Translations under genes and position numbers: made by a program
In this document: piece after piece, positions 41,300 to 50,290 of the stretch
Layout of the letters: every line of letters begins with the position of its first letter
Numbering within the stretch: position 1 is the first letter of the stretch
The notes under the pieces: model-generated
What the model was told of the DNA's origin: nothing
Databases searched by the model: none
Seen by the model: the letters and a program-made list of their open reading frames with translations, nothing else
From: Micromonospora tarapacensis
GTDB lineage: Bacteria > Actinomycetota > Actinomycetes > Mycobacteriales > Micromonosporaceae
Direction of reading: 5' to 3'
DNA length: 64,000 bases
Assembly (NCBI RefSeq): GCF_019697375.1
Contig: NZ_JAHCDI010000003.1
Coordinates: 1,027,253-1,091,252 of the forward strand

Positions 41300-41775
41300 G
41301 CCGGCCTCCCTTCGTCGGTCGCGGGCTCGTCGGTTGCGGGCTCGTCGCTGGGCGGGGTGGGTGGGAAGGCGGGGAGGATGCTGGCGAGGGTGCTGCCATC
41401 CGGGTCGTCGGTGATGGCGGCGCAGGCGATGAGCGCGACTGCGGCAGCGGCGGCTTGCGCCGGGGTGTACCGCACGCGCACGGTGCGGGTGCCGTCGGGG
41501 GTGGTGGCGCGGACCTCGACGCGGCCTCGCTGGCAGGTGGCGACGGGCAGTCGCTCGTCTGGCACCGCGTTGACGGTGCCGTGCAGCGCCTCGAGGAGTG
41601 CGGCGCGTAGGTGCTCGCGGCGGCGGGCGGCAGTGGCCTCCCACCTCGATGCCGCTTTCTCGTGGGCGGCGCGGTCGTCGCCGGTGGCGACCGCCGCGCG
41701 GGCGTGGAAGCGTTCGGCGTTGCCGGTGGCGTGAGCGAACTCGGCAGCGAGGTCAAACAGTCGGTCTGGATTCAT
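41296..41775 (-). CDS. Hypothetical helical protein
   Basis: 159 aa. NPDRLFDLAAEFAHATGNAE, AASRWEATAARRREHLRAAL and TVRVRYTPAQAAAAAVALIA are helical; the C-terminus is a Pro/Glu/Thr-rich tail with the duplicated DEPATDEPATDE. Coupled to the next gene by an ATGA overlap. Function unknown. Confidence 0.6.
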   Translation of the reverse strand: MNPDRLFDLAAEFAHATGNAERFHARAAVATGDDRAAHEKAASRWEATAARRREHLRAALLEALHGTVNAVPDERLPVATCQRGRVEVRATTPDGTRTVRVRYTPAQAAAAAVALIACAAITDDPDGSTLASILPAFPPTPPSDEPATDEPATDEGRPA

Positions 41776-41866
41776 GCGGGTACTCCGTAAGCGAGTCGAG
41801 GGAGTGTCGCCTGGGGTGCCGAGCGGCCGGGGTCGGACCGGGGCCGCGCGGCACCTGTCGCGGCGG

Positions 41867-42526
41867 TCAGGGGTGGGCGGCCGGTGGTCCGTCGGCCCGG
41901 TCGGGGGTGGCTGGTGGCCCGGCGGTCTCGTTCGTGGGGAACGGTGGGGCGGCCTTCACGTGGGGCAGGCCGGGGTCGAGTTTCTGGCCGATGCGGTCGA
42001 GGCTGATCGCCCCGTACGCGGTCAGGTGCGCGCCCACGGCGAGGGCCTGCGCGCCGGTGAGTAGCACGACGAGGCGACGGGCTTGGCTGTCGTGGACGTG
42101 CAGCTCGACGTGGCCGTTGGTCAGTGGCCGGACGGGCAGGAACCGCTCGACCTGTGCTCCTTCGGGGGCCGTCGCCCAGATCGCCGAGCAGAGTTGGTCC
42201 CACTGCTCGCTGCTGAGGGCGTCCCACTGCTCGGCGCGAGTGCTAAGGGTGGCGTGTTCAGCCTGGGTGGCGGAGTGTTCGGCCATCGCGTGGGCGACCT
42301 CGGCTGCCGCGAAGTGGGCACAGACTCGGTTGGCCAGCGCGATCATCGAGGTGGCCGTCGGCGCCGGTGCGTGCAGAGGCGTAGCGACGGGCGGGGCCGT
42401 AGCGGCTGGATCCGCTTTTGGCGGGGCGGCAGCGGCGGGCGAGGTGGGGACGGATGCGGTACCGGTGGCGGGGTGTCCGCCGGTACCGGGGTCGGGCGCG
42501 GTGGCCCGGCCCCAATGCCGGCCCAC
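41867..42526 (-). CDS. Hypothetical protein downstream of DUF932 gene
   Basis: 219 aa when GTG 42526, one nt after the DUF932 stop, is used. The first 60 residues are Ala/Pro/Thr-rich. The ordered part includes MIALANRVCAHFAAAEVAHA, WDALSSEQWDQLCSAIWATA and HVELHVHDSQARRLVVLLTG. Probably translated together with the DUF932 gene. Function unknown. Confidence 0.65.
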   Translation of the reverse strand: MGRHWGRATAPDPGTGGHPATGTASVPTSPAAAAPPKADPAATAPPVATPLHAPAPTATSMIALANRVCAHFAAAEVAHAMAEHSATQAEHATLSTRAEQWDALSSEQWDQLCSAIWATAPEGAQVERFLPVRPLTNGHVELHVHDSQARRLVVLLTGAQALAVGAHLTAYGAISLDRIGQKLDPGLPHVKAAPPFPTNETAGPPATPDRADGPPAAHP

Positions 42527-42527
42527 C

Positions 42528-43514
42528 TCAGACCGCCAGCAACTCGAACGCGCGGGCCTTGAGGTCCACACCGGCACCGGTCAACGCCCGCGCCGCCCGA
42601 ACACGCTCGGTCTTGGCGGGGGCGAAGTGGTCGACGTACTCGGTGATGGCCTGGTAGCCGGCCCACCGGGTGCCCTTGATCGCCTTCTGCGTGTCCGCGT
42701 CACGGATCAGGTACCGCAACGTGTTCGTGCGCTGCTTCGCGTTGTTGCGCGCCACGTCGGAGGCGTCGTCGGCGAGGGGCCAGACCTGGGCGACGATCTT
42801 CTCGAACTCGCCCATGGTCAACGCTTCGTTGATCATCTTTTCGGCTTCGGTCTCGAAGTCGGCGAACGCGCGCCACATCAGGCCGAGGGCCTGCCTCGCC
42901 TCGGCGATCTTGCTGGTCACGTTCGAGGTGTGCCGGAACGTGTACGAGCTGCGCGACCGCTGGTAGGCGAGGGCTTGGGTGTTCGCGCACACGATCCGCA
43001 CCGGCGTGGCGTCAAGGCGCAACGCGGCGGTGCCGTCGTGGGAGGTGGTGGCCGCCAGGTAAAGGTCCATGTCGTCCACCCCGGCGATCCGCATGGCCTG
43101 CGGCAGCTTCATGGTGACGAACACCGAGCGGCCCTTGCGCATGGAGCCGGCGGTCTCGAAGTGCGCGCCGGAGGCGTCGACCAGGAGGTTGAGGGTCTCG
43201 GCGACCTGCTCGTTCTGGACCACGCTGTAGTCCTCACCGACCACGCCGAGGTACTCGGTCTCACCCGTGGCCGGGTTGGTGCGCACGGTCATGTACTTGT
43301 CGGGGCAGTCGACCTTCGTCACACCCTTGTCGGTGACCTCGATGCCCTGAAGGGCGATCTTGCGGACCTCCCACCCGCCGAGCCACGCCTTGCTCATGAC
43401 CTCCTGCGCGGTCATGCACGCGTCGGTGACGGTGCCGAGCTGATGCCAGGCGGTCAGCCGTGCGGAGGCGAAGGCCGTCTGGCCGTTCGCGAGGGTTTCG
43501 AGTTCGTGTGCCAC
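42528..43514 (-). CDS. DUF932 phage/plasmid-like protein
   Basis: 328 aa. TAWHQLGTVTDACMTAQEVM, YLGVVGEDYSVVQNEQVAET, SMRKGRSVFVTMKLPQAMRI and IVCANTQALAYQRS match the DUF932 / TIGR03299 family found on plasmids, phages and integrative elements. Its function is not known; it is a good marker of mobile-element backbone. GTG 43514 follows GGGAAGGGGTGCC. Confidence 0.88.
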   Translation of the reverse strand: MAHELETLANGQTAFASARLTAWHQLGTVTDACMTAQEVMSKAWLGGWEVRKIALQGIEVTDKGVTKVDCPDKYMTVRTNPATGETEYLGVVGEDYSVVQNEQVAETLNLLVDASGAHFETAGSMRKGRSVFVTMKLPQAMRIAGVDDMDLYLAATTSHDGTAALRLDATPVRIVCANTQALAYQRSRSSYTFRHTSNVTSKIAEARQALGLMWRAFADFETEAEKMINEALTMGEFEKIVAQVWPLADDASDVARNNAKQRTNTLRYLIRDADTQKAIKGTRWAGYQAITEYVDHFAPAKTERVRAARALTGAGVDLKARAFELLAV

Positions 43515-43611
43515 GGTGGCACCCCTTCCCAGTTGTGGTGTTCGGGTGGGCGGCGCGGCCGGGGGGTCGCAATCCCCCGGACCGTGCCGCCAGCAACAAT
43601 GTTTCCTACCT

Positions 43612-43960
43612 CTATGGGTCGATCAAGGCCATCGGGTGGAGTCGATGGAGGTTTCTGCGGCGAATCTGACGCCTGCCGCGCGGGTGTGGCCTACCGGGTG
43701 TTGGTGGCCGGGCGTAGCCGCCCGTCCGGCCCGTACAGATAGGTGTGAACGGTTTGAACGGGGCCGGCAGGTACACGGTGAACCCGTGTTCGGGGATGAA
43801 CCGGCTTCGGTATTCGCGGGTGATGCCCAACAGATACCGGTCGCGTCTGTCCCCGTGCGGCCCCGGCGGGATGATGCCGCCCCGGGCCGGTCGGCACGGG
43901 CGCGGCGGTGCCGACCAACGCGAGGTGCGGGCACAGCGACAGGGCGGCGGTCATGCACAC
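43612..43960 (-). pseudogene. Possible small gene split by a frameshift
   Basis: Two minus-strand frames join into a protein-like reading if one base is changed in the GGGG run near 43870: MCMTAALSLCPHLALVGTAA then, in the next frame, GIIPPGPHGDRRDRYLLGIT and EYRSRFIPEHGFTVYLPAPF. Neither frame alone is convincing for its full length. No family recognised. Confidence 0.3.
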
Positions 43961-44096
43961 TCTTATCTCGACAACCAGCCGGATCCTGACGGCTGAGCCG
44001 GCTCTTTCGATTTCGAGCGGTTGGTTCCCGATGGTTTAAGGAGGCAGCACAGGCGCCGCAGCAACACTGATTTGGGCGGTCGCCTACGCTATCAGC

Positions 44097-44801
44097 GTGG
44101 ATCGTGACTGGATGCGAAAGCAGTTGGAAGCCTTCGATGACCTCGCCAGCCGGTACGAGAGAAGTACGCGTCCCAGCGACTACATCGGCGATCCAAGTCT
44201 TTATGATCAACTCCACAGAGCCGAACCCACCGTCAAGCAGATCCTGTGCCGACTCGATCCGAAACTCACTGAAGATCTCAATATCGACCAGTTGGCCGGC
44301 ACGGCTATGGCACGCAACGAGATCCAACGTGGATTAGGGATCCTTGCGGATATGGACGAGTGGGCCTCCCGGCTCGCTCCTGATGCGCCGGCACTACCCG
44401 CTGACCGACTCCATCCATGGGTTTGGGATGCTGCGCGCACTTTCTGGGAGTCGCAGCACTACCGTGCCTCCGTTCACGCAGCCGCCAGTGCCATCAACGC
44501 ACATCTACAGCAGAAGGTCGGCCGCCGAGACGTCGCCGATGACAAGTTGGTGCAAGAGGTGTTCAGCGACAGACCGCCGGAGGCAGGCAAGGCGCGATTG
44601 CGCATCCCGGGCGACCCCAACACTCCTACGGTCCAGAGTCGCCAACGCGGGGCGCTCCAACTCGGTCTCGGTTGTTTCTTCGCGATCCGCAACCCTGCCG
44701 CTCACGAGACCGTCGAGTGGACCGAGCAGGAGGCGCTAGAACAACTGGCTGCGCTCAGCGTCTTCGCCCGCCTCGTCGACGGCAGCCGGGTCGAGAAATA
44801 A
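44097..44801 (+). CDS. TIGR02391 (Ymh-like) family protein
   Basis: 234 aa. The C-terminal TIGR02391 domain is clear: HPWVWDAARTFWESQHYRAS, VHAAASAINAHLQQKVGRRD and GLGCFFAIRNPAAHETVEWT. The N-terminal 100 residues are helical. The family is frequent near phage-defence and abortive-infection genes, but its mechanism is unknown. It is the only rightward gene in this backbone region and looks like an inserted cargo gene; the codon choice is less G/C-biased than neighbours. Confidence 0.82.
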   Translation: MDRDWMRKQLEAFDDLASRYERSTRPSDYIGDPSLYDQLHRAEPTVKQILCRLDPKLTEDLNIDQLAGTAMARNEIQRGLGILADMDEWASRLAPDAPALPADRLHPWVWDAARTFWESQHYRASVHAAASAINAHLQQKVGRRDVADDKLVQEVFSDRPPEAGKARLRIPGDPNTPTVQSRQRGALQLGLGCFFAIRNPAAHETVEWTEQEALEQLAALSVFARLVDGSRVEK

Positions 44802-45014
44802 GCCAACGGCGCGGCAGCGACGCTGCACGGCGAAGACCTCGTACTCTATTGGCAAAAGTATTGTCATGGTGAGTCGAGCATTCGCACGCCAAAAATGGCC
44901 TCTCTGTCGGCCCAGATTGTTGAGATGAACTCGGGGTGTCCCGGCGGGTCCGAGTAAGGCATCAACTCAGCCGCCCTCGGGCCGCCGAGGAACGCCACCC
45001 AATACCCCATCGGC

Positions 45015-45227
45015 TCACCGCAGCAACGAGCACCGCCGTTCGACGGCTAGACGGGTCGAGACGGTGGTGTTGATCGTGGTGAAGTCCACGTGCGACCCGC
45101 CGCCCGTCGGGCCCGGGTGGATGTTGACCGGTGGGATGGGTAGGCCGCGCCGCGCGTCGTGGGGACACGCGGCCAGCGACGGCGGGATGTCGGGCCGGTC
45201 AGCGGGCGGGCCGATGGGCCCGGTCAC
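45015..45227 (-). CDS. Hypothetical small protein
   Basis: 70 aa from GTG 45227, overlapping the previous stop (GTGA). PIGPPADRPDIPPSLAACPH then DARRGLPIPPVNIHPGPTGG and GSHVDFTTINTTVSTRLAVE. The overlap and the protein-like second half are the evidence. Not recognised. The 213 bp to the convergent TIGR02391 gene hold nothing recognisable. Confidence 0.5.
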   Translation of the reverse strand: MTGPIGPPADRPDIPPSLAACPHDARRGLPIPPVNIHPGPTGGGSHVDFTTINTTVSTRLAVERRCSLLR

Positions 45228-45694
45228 GACGCACCGGCCGCACGATCGGTCCGGGCGTCGGTCACGGTGACGTGCGGTAATTCCGACCGTGGTACCGCGT
45301 GTGCCTGTTCCCATTGCGCCTCGGTCAGGCACAGGGTCTCCGGTTCGAGGTTCGCACCGGTCAGCGTCACGGCCATGACGCCCGCCTCGTCGGTCGAGTG
45401 GAACACGGCCACCATGTCGCCCTCGGCAACCATGTACACGCGCGCCTCGTCGGCGAGCCGCGACATCAAGGCGGTACGGAGGTGCTCGGCCAGCCACCGG
45501 CCGACCACCTCCGCCGGGTCACCGGTCAGCGTGCCGGTGTCGTACGCCTCGTCATCGAGCCAGGCGAGGTGATCGGTGACCGTCCAATCGGGGTGGATGA
45601 GCCATGACTGCCGGACGGCCTGCCAGATGGTCAACCGTGCCGGTGCTGGTGTGACGTTCGGGTCGGCCGGTTGTGAGCCGTTGGGGCCGGGCAT
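45224..45694 (-). CDS. Hypothetical protein
   Basis: 156 aa. IWQAVRQSWLIHPDWTVTDH, EVVGRWLAEHLRTALMSRLA, EARVYMVAEGDMVAVFHSTD and VMAVTLTGANLEPETLCLTE make a mixed alpha/beta protein. It overlaps both neighbours. Backbone gene of unknown role. Confidence 0.65.
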   Translation of the reverse strand: MPGPNGSQPADPNVTPAPARLTIWQAVRQSWLIHPDWTVTDHLAWLDDEAYDTGTLTGDPAEVVGRWLAEHLRTALMSRLADEARVYMVAEGDMVAVFHSTDEAGVMAVTLTGANLEPETLCLTEAQWEQAHAVPRSELPHVTVTDARTDRAAGAS

Positions 45695-45864
45695 AGCGGG
45701 GTGCCGTCATGGTGGGACGTGGCCGGACGCGCGGCGAACCCGTCGAGGGGCCAGCGACGCGGCGGCGCGGGCCGGGCGGGTTCGCCGCATTCGGGGCAGC
45801 GCAGCGACCCCGGCGCGACCGTCCGGCCGTGGACGTGGTGGGCATGGCCGTATGGGGTGGTCAT
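45631..45864 (-). CDS. Small protein with a single CxxC motif
   Basis: 77 aa from ATG 45864. The motif RCPECGEPARP suggests half a zinc ribbon; GTPLCPAP supplies one more Cys. His-rich otherwise (YGHAHHVHG, TSHQHRHG). It overlaps the following gene by 64 nt, which is large, so the downstream end may be wrong. Confidence 0.45.
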   Translation of the reverse strand: MTTPYGHAHHVHGRTVAPGSLRCPECGEPARPAPPRRWPLDGFAARPATSHHDGTPLCPAPTAHNRPTRTSHQHRHG

Positions 45865-45947
45865 GGTCCGTTCCTTCCATAGCGCTGATGGATGGGCGTG
45901 CGGGTGCCGGGGCCGGGCGTGGTGCCCGGCCCCGGCAGGGCGGTAGG

Positions 45948-47161
45948 TCAGGCCGCGACCGGCGCGGCGGTGGCCTCGTCGGTGCCGGCCTCGTCACCGG
46001 CGGGCGGGGTGGTGTCGGTCTGCGGTGGGGCCATGAACGCGCGGACCTCGGCGTTCGGGGCGGGCGGGTTGTCGGCGAGGGCGTAGGTTTCCGGGGCCTC
46101 ACGGGTCAGGGTCAGCACTCCGAGCCCGGTCAGCTTGTCCATGCCGTTACGGACCGCACCGGGGCTGCGTCCGCCGATCTCACGGGCGACGGTGCCGGGG
46201 GTGACGTCGTGGCCGGGGCCGAGGTCACGCATCAACGCCTCGACCCGGTTACGCAACTCGTTCTTGCCCAACTTCGCCGACCCGTCGCCGTTGATCTCAC
46301 CGGTGGTGCGGCCGGTGCCGGTGGTGCGGCGGGCCGAAGGGCGACGGATCTTGCGGGTGTGACCGCACGTCGGGCACGTGGAGTGCGTCGGGGCGTTCGC
46401 CGGGTCCACCGTGGCGAGGTCACCCTCGCCGATCACCCACAACTCGTCGCCGTCCTCGGTAACCGGCAGCCGACGAGCCGCACCGGCAACCTCCATCGCG
46501 GCGAGGATCGTGTCACCCACAGCGACCGACAGGCCGCTCTCGTCGATCGCCGCGTCGGCGGTGATCCCGTCCGGATGCCCACCCAACACCCCCGCCATGA
46601 TCAAAACTTTGAGGTCGGGCTGACGCGGGCCGACCGGTGCCCCGGACACGGGTGCGCCGGACACCGGGGCCTCGGGCAGGGTCGCCTCGTCGGCCGTGTC
46701 CGGCGTCGCGTCCGTGCTGGCCTCGCCGTCGGCCGCGTCCGGGTCGGTCGGAGGGTGTCCTCGGCCGTCGGCTCGTCGGCGGTGGCCGGGCCGTCGTGGT
46801 CGGCGGTGGGCTCGTCGGCCGCGTCCGGCGTCGCGTCCGTGGTGGCCCCGTCGTCGGCGGTGCCCGTCGCCGGGCCGGTGGCCGGGGTGTCGCCGGTGGG
46901 CGTCGGCTCGTCGTCGGCGCTCGGGCCGGTGGTGGCCTCCCAGGTGTCGGCGCTCTTGCGGTTGCCCTTGGCCAGGTCGGAGGTGCGGGTGGCGGTCCCG
47001 GCGGCTTCCATGGCGGTGAGCGCCTCGGTCACGACCGGAAGCGGCAGGTTCGCCGTTCCGGCCAACTTGCGGGCGGTGACGCCGGGGTACTCGCGCAGCG
47101 CCTCGGCGACGGCGGACCGGGCCTCGTCGCTGCCGGGGGTCAAAACGATGTTCGCGGTCAT
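45948..47161 (-). pseudogene. Winged-helix DNA-binding protein, frameshifted
   Basis: The N-terminal part from ATG 47161 (GGAGG seven nt upstream) has a MarR-like wing: EALREYPGVTARKLAGTANL, PVVTEALTAMEAAGTATRTS, then an acidic Thr/Asp linker. Near 46750-46765 the frame changes; one extra C in the CCC run of ACACCCTCC restores it. The second frame continues with VLIMAGVLGGHPDGITADAA, a zinc-ribbon-like CPTCGHTRK, and a second winged helix (ALMRDLGPGHDVTPGTVARE). If intact it would be about 400 aa, a likely element regulator. Confidence 0.7.
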
Positions 47162-47592
47162 GGCAATACACCTCCACAAAAATGGGGTCGACAAATAGCG
47201 GCTCCGCGTACGCGTGATGCGTATTGTTTGCGGTTCCGCCGGGGCGGTTTTTGTTGCCCACGTCCATGGACGCTCGACGCCCAATGGTTGTCAACCCCGC
47301 CACCCAAGACTCTTTACCAGGCCGACACCACGCCGCTTCATTCCTCCTTTTCTGAAACCCCTATCGCCGCATGGCACGCCATTAAACGGCCCGTATTCGC
47401 CGCTGCGCCACGTTCGCCGCACCTCCCTACCTGACATAGGGTGGGCACGGCACCGGCCGCACACGCCGCCTTACGGGGTACCGGTTTTCGGGGGGTGTCC
47501 ACGATGACGTCCGTTCGGTGGGCCAGACGGGCGGCGGTCGCCGCACCCCCACGGGACCGTATTCATATGGTGCGGGAAATCACTTCACGGCT
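47162..47592. other. Non-coding region, less G+C-rich
   Basis: 431 bp between the winged-helix gene and the M23-type gene, both leftward. It contains CGCGTACGCG and the short hairpin-like CCGCCGGGGCGG followed by TTTTT. I see no gene. It should contain the promoter of the winged-helix gene and could hold a transfer or replication site. Confidence 0.4.
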
Positions 47593-48517
47593 TTACAGCG
47601 CTACGCCTTTTTGGCGCATGAACGGCACCGGGTCAACGGCGTTGTTGCCGCCTTCGTGGATCTCGTAGTGCAAATGGGGGCCGGAGGAGTTTCCGGAGCT
47701 TCCGACGTGGCCTATCGGTTGTCCGGCGATCACGGTTTGCCCGACCGTCACCGTCGGTTGCCTGACCATGTGGCAGTAGCGCGAGACGATGTCGCCGGAG
47801 TGCCGGAGGTCGGCGTACCAGCCGCACCCGCCGAGGCCGGGGTATCCGTCGCTGTCACACGGCATCGGCCCGCCGGTCGGTTCCCACGACTCACCGCCGA
47901 CGTTGCACCGCACGCGCACCACCACGCCGCCGGACGCGGCCCGGATGACGGTGCCTTTCGGGGCCATGATGTCGACTCCGTGGTGGCCGGGCCGGTCGGC
48001 GGTGCGGAAGCCGGAACCGGCCGTGCCCACCACGGGCCGGGTCCACCCGGAGGCACTGATCGGCGTACGGTCGCAGACCGGCAGCGTCCCGCCGGTGTAC
48101 GCCGCGACGATCTCGGTTGCCCGCGTCTCGTGTCGGGCGTAGGCGTCCGGGTACGCCGACCGTTGCACCTCCTTGCGACGGGCGCTGTTGGAACAGCCCC
48201 AACGAGTCGTGATCGTTGTTCGGGCCGAGGTGCCCGTGGTTGATCAACGAGGATTCCTGAAAGGCGGTGGCTATCGCGATCATCCACCCGCGCACCGGTA
48301 CCCGCATCCGCTCCCCCACGGTCACGATCACCAAAGCGTTACGGGCCTGCTCAGCCGACAACCCCGCCGGGACCGCCCCCGCTACGGCGACCGCCCCGAC
48401 GCAGCTACCCCCGCCCCCACCACCTTCGGATACGGACGAGACGACACCGGCGGTAGCGGAGGTGAGCAGCAGCACTCCAGCTACCCCCGTCGCGACCCAC
48501 AGGGCTACCCGTCCCAC
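47593..48517 (-). pseudogene. M23 peptidase / transglycosylase-like conjugation protein with internal deletion
   Basis: The start GTG 48517 gives a membrane anchor (VALWVATGVAGVLLLTSATA) and the lytic-transglycosylase-like part with AIATAFQESSLINH and NNDHDSLGLFQQRPSQ. In related proteins about 40 more residues follow before VQRSAYPDAYARHE; here that phrase comes at once, in another frame (junction near 48170). The rest is a normal M23 LytM domain: HHGVDIMAPKGTVIRAASGG, SRYCHMVRQ, GSSGNSSGPHLHYEIH. Such enzymes open the cell wall for conjugation. Deletion plus frameshift should inactivate it. Confidence 0.75.
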
Positions 48518-49402
48518 GACGCATCACCTCCGCCCGATGCGGGCAGCTCGGCCAAACTCACCCGGTCGGGATGCCCCACCATGCGCCACACCGGCCCAGC
48601 CGGGCCGCCGGACGCCGCAGCGTGGTCGGCGGCGGCGGTGGCCACAATCAGCCCGTCCAGCGCTCCGGCCCGCCGAAGGTGGGAGTGCAGGTTGGCCTCA
48701 CGGGCGGCGGTGGGCAGCCAGAACAGCACCGGATACGCGCGGCCGGGCGGTAGTGCGGCGTAGCCGGTCAGCTTGCCCACCACCCCGGGCAAGGGTTTCG
48801 GTACCGAGGTCGACCTCGGCCCAGAACGGCAGCGTTCGGCCGTTGTCGGCCCACACGCCGTGCCCGTCCGGGCGGACCAGGTTGCCGCACGCCTCCCGGC
48901 ACCGTGCCTCATTCCACCATCGCACCAACCGTGCGCCGGGGTGGGTTCGGGCGTGAGCCGTGAGCGCGACGAAGAACCTGTTCACCGTCACCAGGTGCGC
49001 CAACGTCGGAGACATCGCGAGCAGGGCCGTGGCGTCGCGCACAACGGCCGGACGCGGCAACGCCTCACCGCGCCCGGCAGCGAGCAGGGCCGCACGACCG
49101 GGCCGAGGGGTCCACCGCCAGGCTTGCGAGCCGGGACGCTGGTAGTGCCGGAACCGGTCGAGGATGTCTCGATCATGGAGGGTGTTGAGCCGGTTGCGGG
49201 CACGACCGACGGAGCCGAACGCGAGGTCGACGAGCTGATCGGTGGTGAACGTTCGGTGCTGGTCGAGCAGGTCCAGCAGGAGCCGGTCTCGGGGAGTGAG
49301 CCGACCGAGTTCGGCGGCCACCACGGACGCCGTCAGGCGGAGACTGCCGGTGGCAGATGTGCGGGTAGGAGGGATATCTCTTATCAGTCGGTTCCGTTTC
49401 AC
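48505..49402 (-). pseudogene. Replication-relaxation family protein, frameshifted
   Basis: The first frame (GTG 49402) has LTPRDRLLLDLLDQHRTFTT, QLVDLAFGSVGRARNRLNTL (winged helix) and LPFWAEVDLGTETLA. Near 48787-48795, in a G/C run, the frame must shift by removing one G to continue with VVGKLTGYAALPPGRAYPVL then FWLPTAAREANLHSHLRRAG, the usual second half. The family is a conserved companion of actinobacterial transfer modules and probably a replication or relaxosome factor. GTGA overlap with the small gene upstream. Confidence 0.75.
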
Positions 49403-49605
49403 CGGTCCTCCTCACCCCCGTTGGCGTGCGCGTAGGGCGTGTTCAAGGGGGCGTGTTCACCCGGCTGTTCGTGGTCGTTGCGTTCCTCGTTGGATCGCTC
49501 GTTAGAACTCTCGTTAGACCGCTCGCCCTGAACAGCGAAGGTGTTACGACCCACCAGATCCGTTCCCGCAGCGTCGACCGAGGCTGAGGGTTTTGCGGTG
49601 GTCAT
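49399..49605 (-). CDS. Small hydrophilic protein
   Basis: 68 aa from ATG 49605. TTAKPSASVDAAGTDLVGRN then FAVQGERSNESSNERSNEER: a charged protein with SNE repeats. It overlaps the PrgI-like gene at its start and the replication-relaxation gene at its end (GTGA). It may be a real small gene or the scar where larger transfer genes were deleted. Confidence 0.45.
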   Translation of the reverse strand: MTTAKPSASVDAAGTDLVGRNTFAVQGERSNESSNERSNEERNDHEQPGEHAPLNTPYAHANGGEEDR

Positions 49606-50290
49606 CGAGGAATGTCACGTGCGCGCGGGCGGCCTCTTCCAACGCCGGGTGCGGCAGTCCCGGGGCGGCGGTGAGGAACCGGTCGGCGAGGTAGGTCAGG
49701 TCGATCCGCTGCGCCCGTACCACGATCTGCGCCGGGCCGTCGAGGCTGTGTAGCCACCGCGCGAACCCGGCCACCAAACCGTTCTGCTCGCCGGGCGTGC
49801 GCAGCCCGAACGCCACCGTCGAGGCGGCGACCAGCCCGGTGGTGCCGTCCGACCCGAGGTCGATCAGCCCATCGACGGTGATACCTTGCGCGGGCAGCCG
49901 CAGCGGGGCGGGCAGCGGCAGCCGGTCACCCGACCCGGCGGTGGTCTGCACCCACGCCGGAGCCGAGATCACCGGTCCGTCGCCCGGCACGAGCCGACGC
50001 GGACTGCGACGGTGCCGCAGCGCCGCGAGGCCCCAGATGTCGAGGCCGATGCCGTCACGGCGGCCGACCGCGAGCAGAAACGCCACAGCGGCGGCCGGCA
50101 TCGCACCCGCGAGAAACACCAACGGATGCACGAGCGTCGCAACCGCCGTCCACGCCGCATAAAACAGCAGGCCCGTGACAGCCAGGATCACCAACTGCCG
50201 TCCCGACATGCCGAACGCGATCCGATCAGCGCGCTCGATGTCTGCGGGCACCCGAGCCCGCATCGGAGCCTCCTCGGTGTGGCGGTTCAC
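49544..50290 (-). CDS. PrgI-like conjugation membrane protein, possibly truncated
   Basis: 248 aa. The family N-terminus is MRARVPADIERADRIAFGMS then GRQLVILAVTGLLFYAAWTA, with a second helix (LVFLAGAMPAAAVAFLLAVG) and RRDGIGLDIWGLAALRHRRS. Related proteins continue past LEEAARAHVTFLDDH into a longer domain; here the frame ends about 15 residues later. Normally VirB4-like ATPase genes follow; none is seen. Start overlaps the upstream gene (GTGA). Confidence 0.7.
   Translation of the reverse strand: MNRHTEEAPMRARVPADIERADRIAFGMSGRQLVILAVTGLLFYAAWTAVATLVHPLVFLAGAMPAAAVAFLLAVGRRDGIGLDIWGLAALRHRRSPRRLVPGDGPVISAPAWVQTTAGSGDRLPLPAPLRLPAQGITVDGLIDLGSDGTTGLVAASTVAFGLRTPGEQNGLVAGFARWLHSLDGPAQIVVRAQRIDLTYLADRFLTAAPGLPHPALEEAARAHVTFLDDHRKTLSLGRRCGNGSGGS

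Noticed and set aside
41598..43742. 714-codon open frame on the plus strand opposite the DUF932 and neighbouring genes
   Set aside because: The minus strand holds DUF932 and overlapping backbone genes with family motifs; the plus frame has none and no SD sequence.
45576..47198. 540-codon plus-strand frame opposite the winged-helix gene
   Set aside because: Repetitive Gly/Arg/Val/Ser composition with no domain, and the opposite strand codes for HTH and zinc-ribbon motifs.
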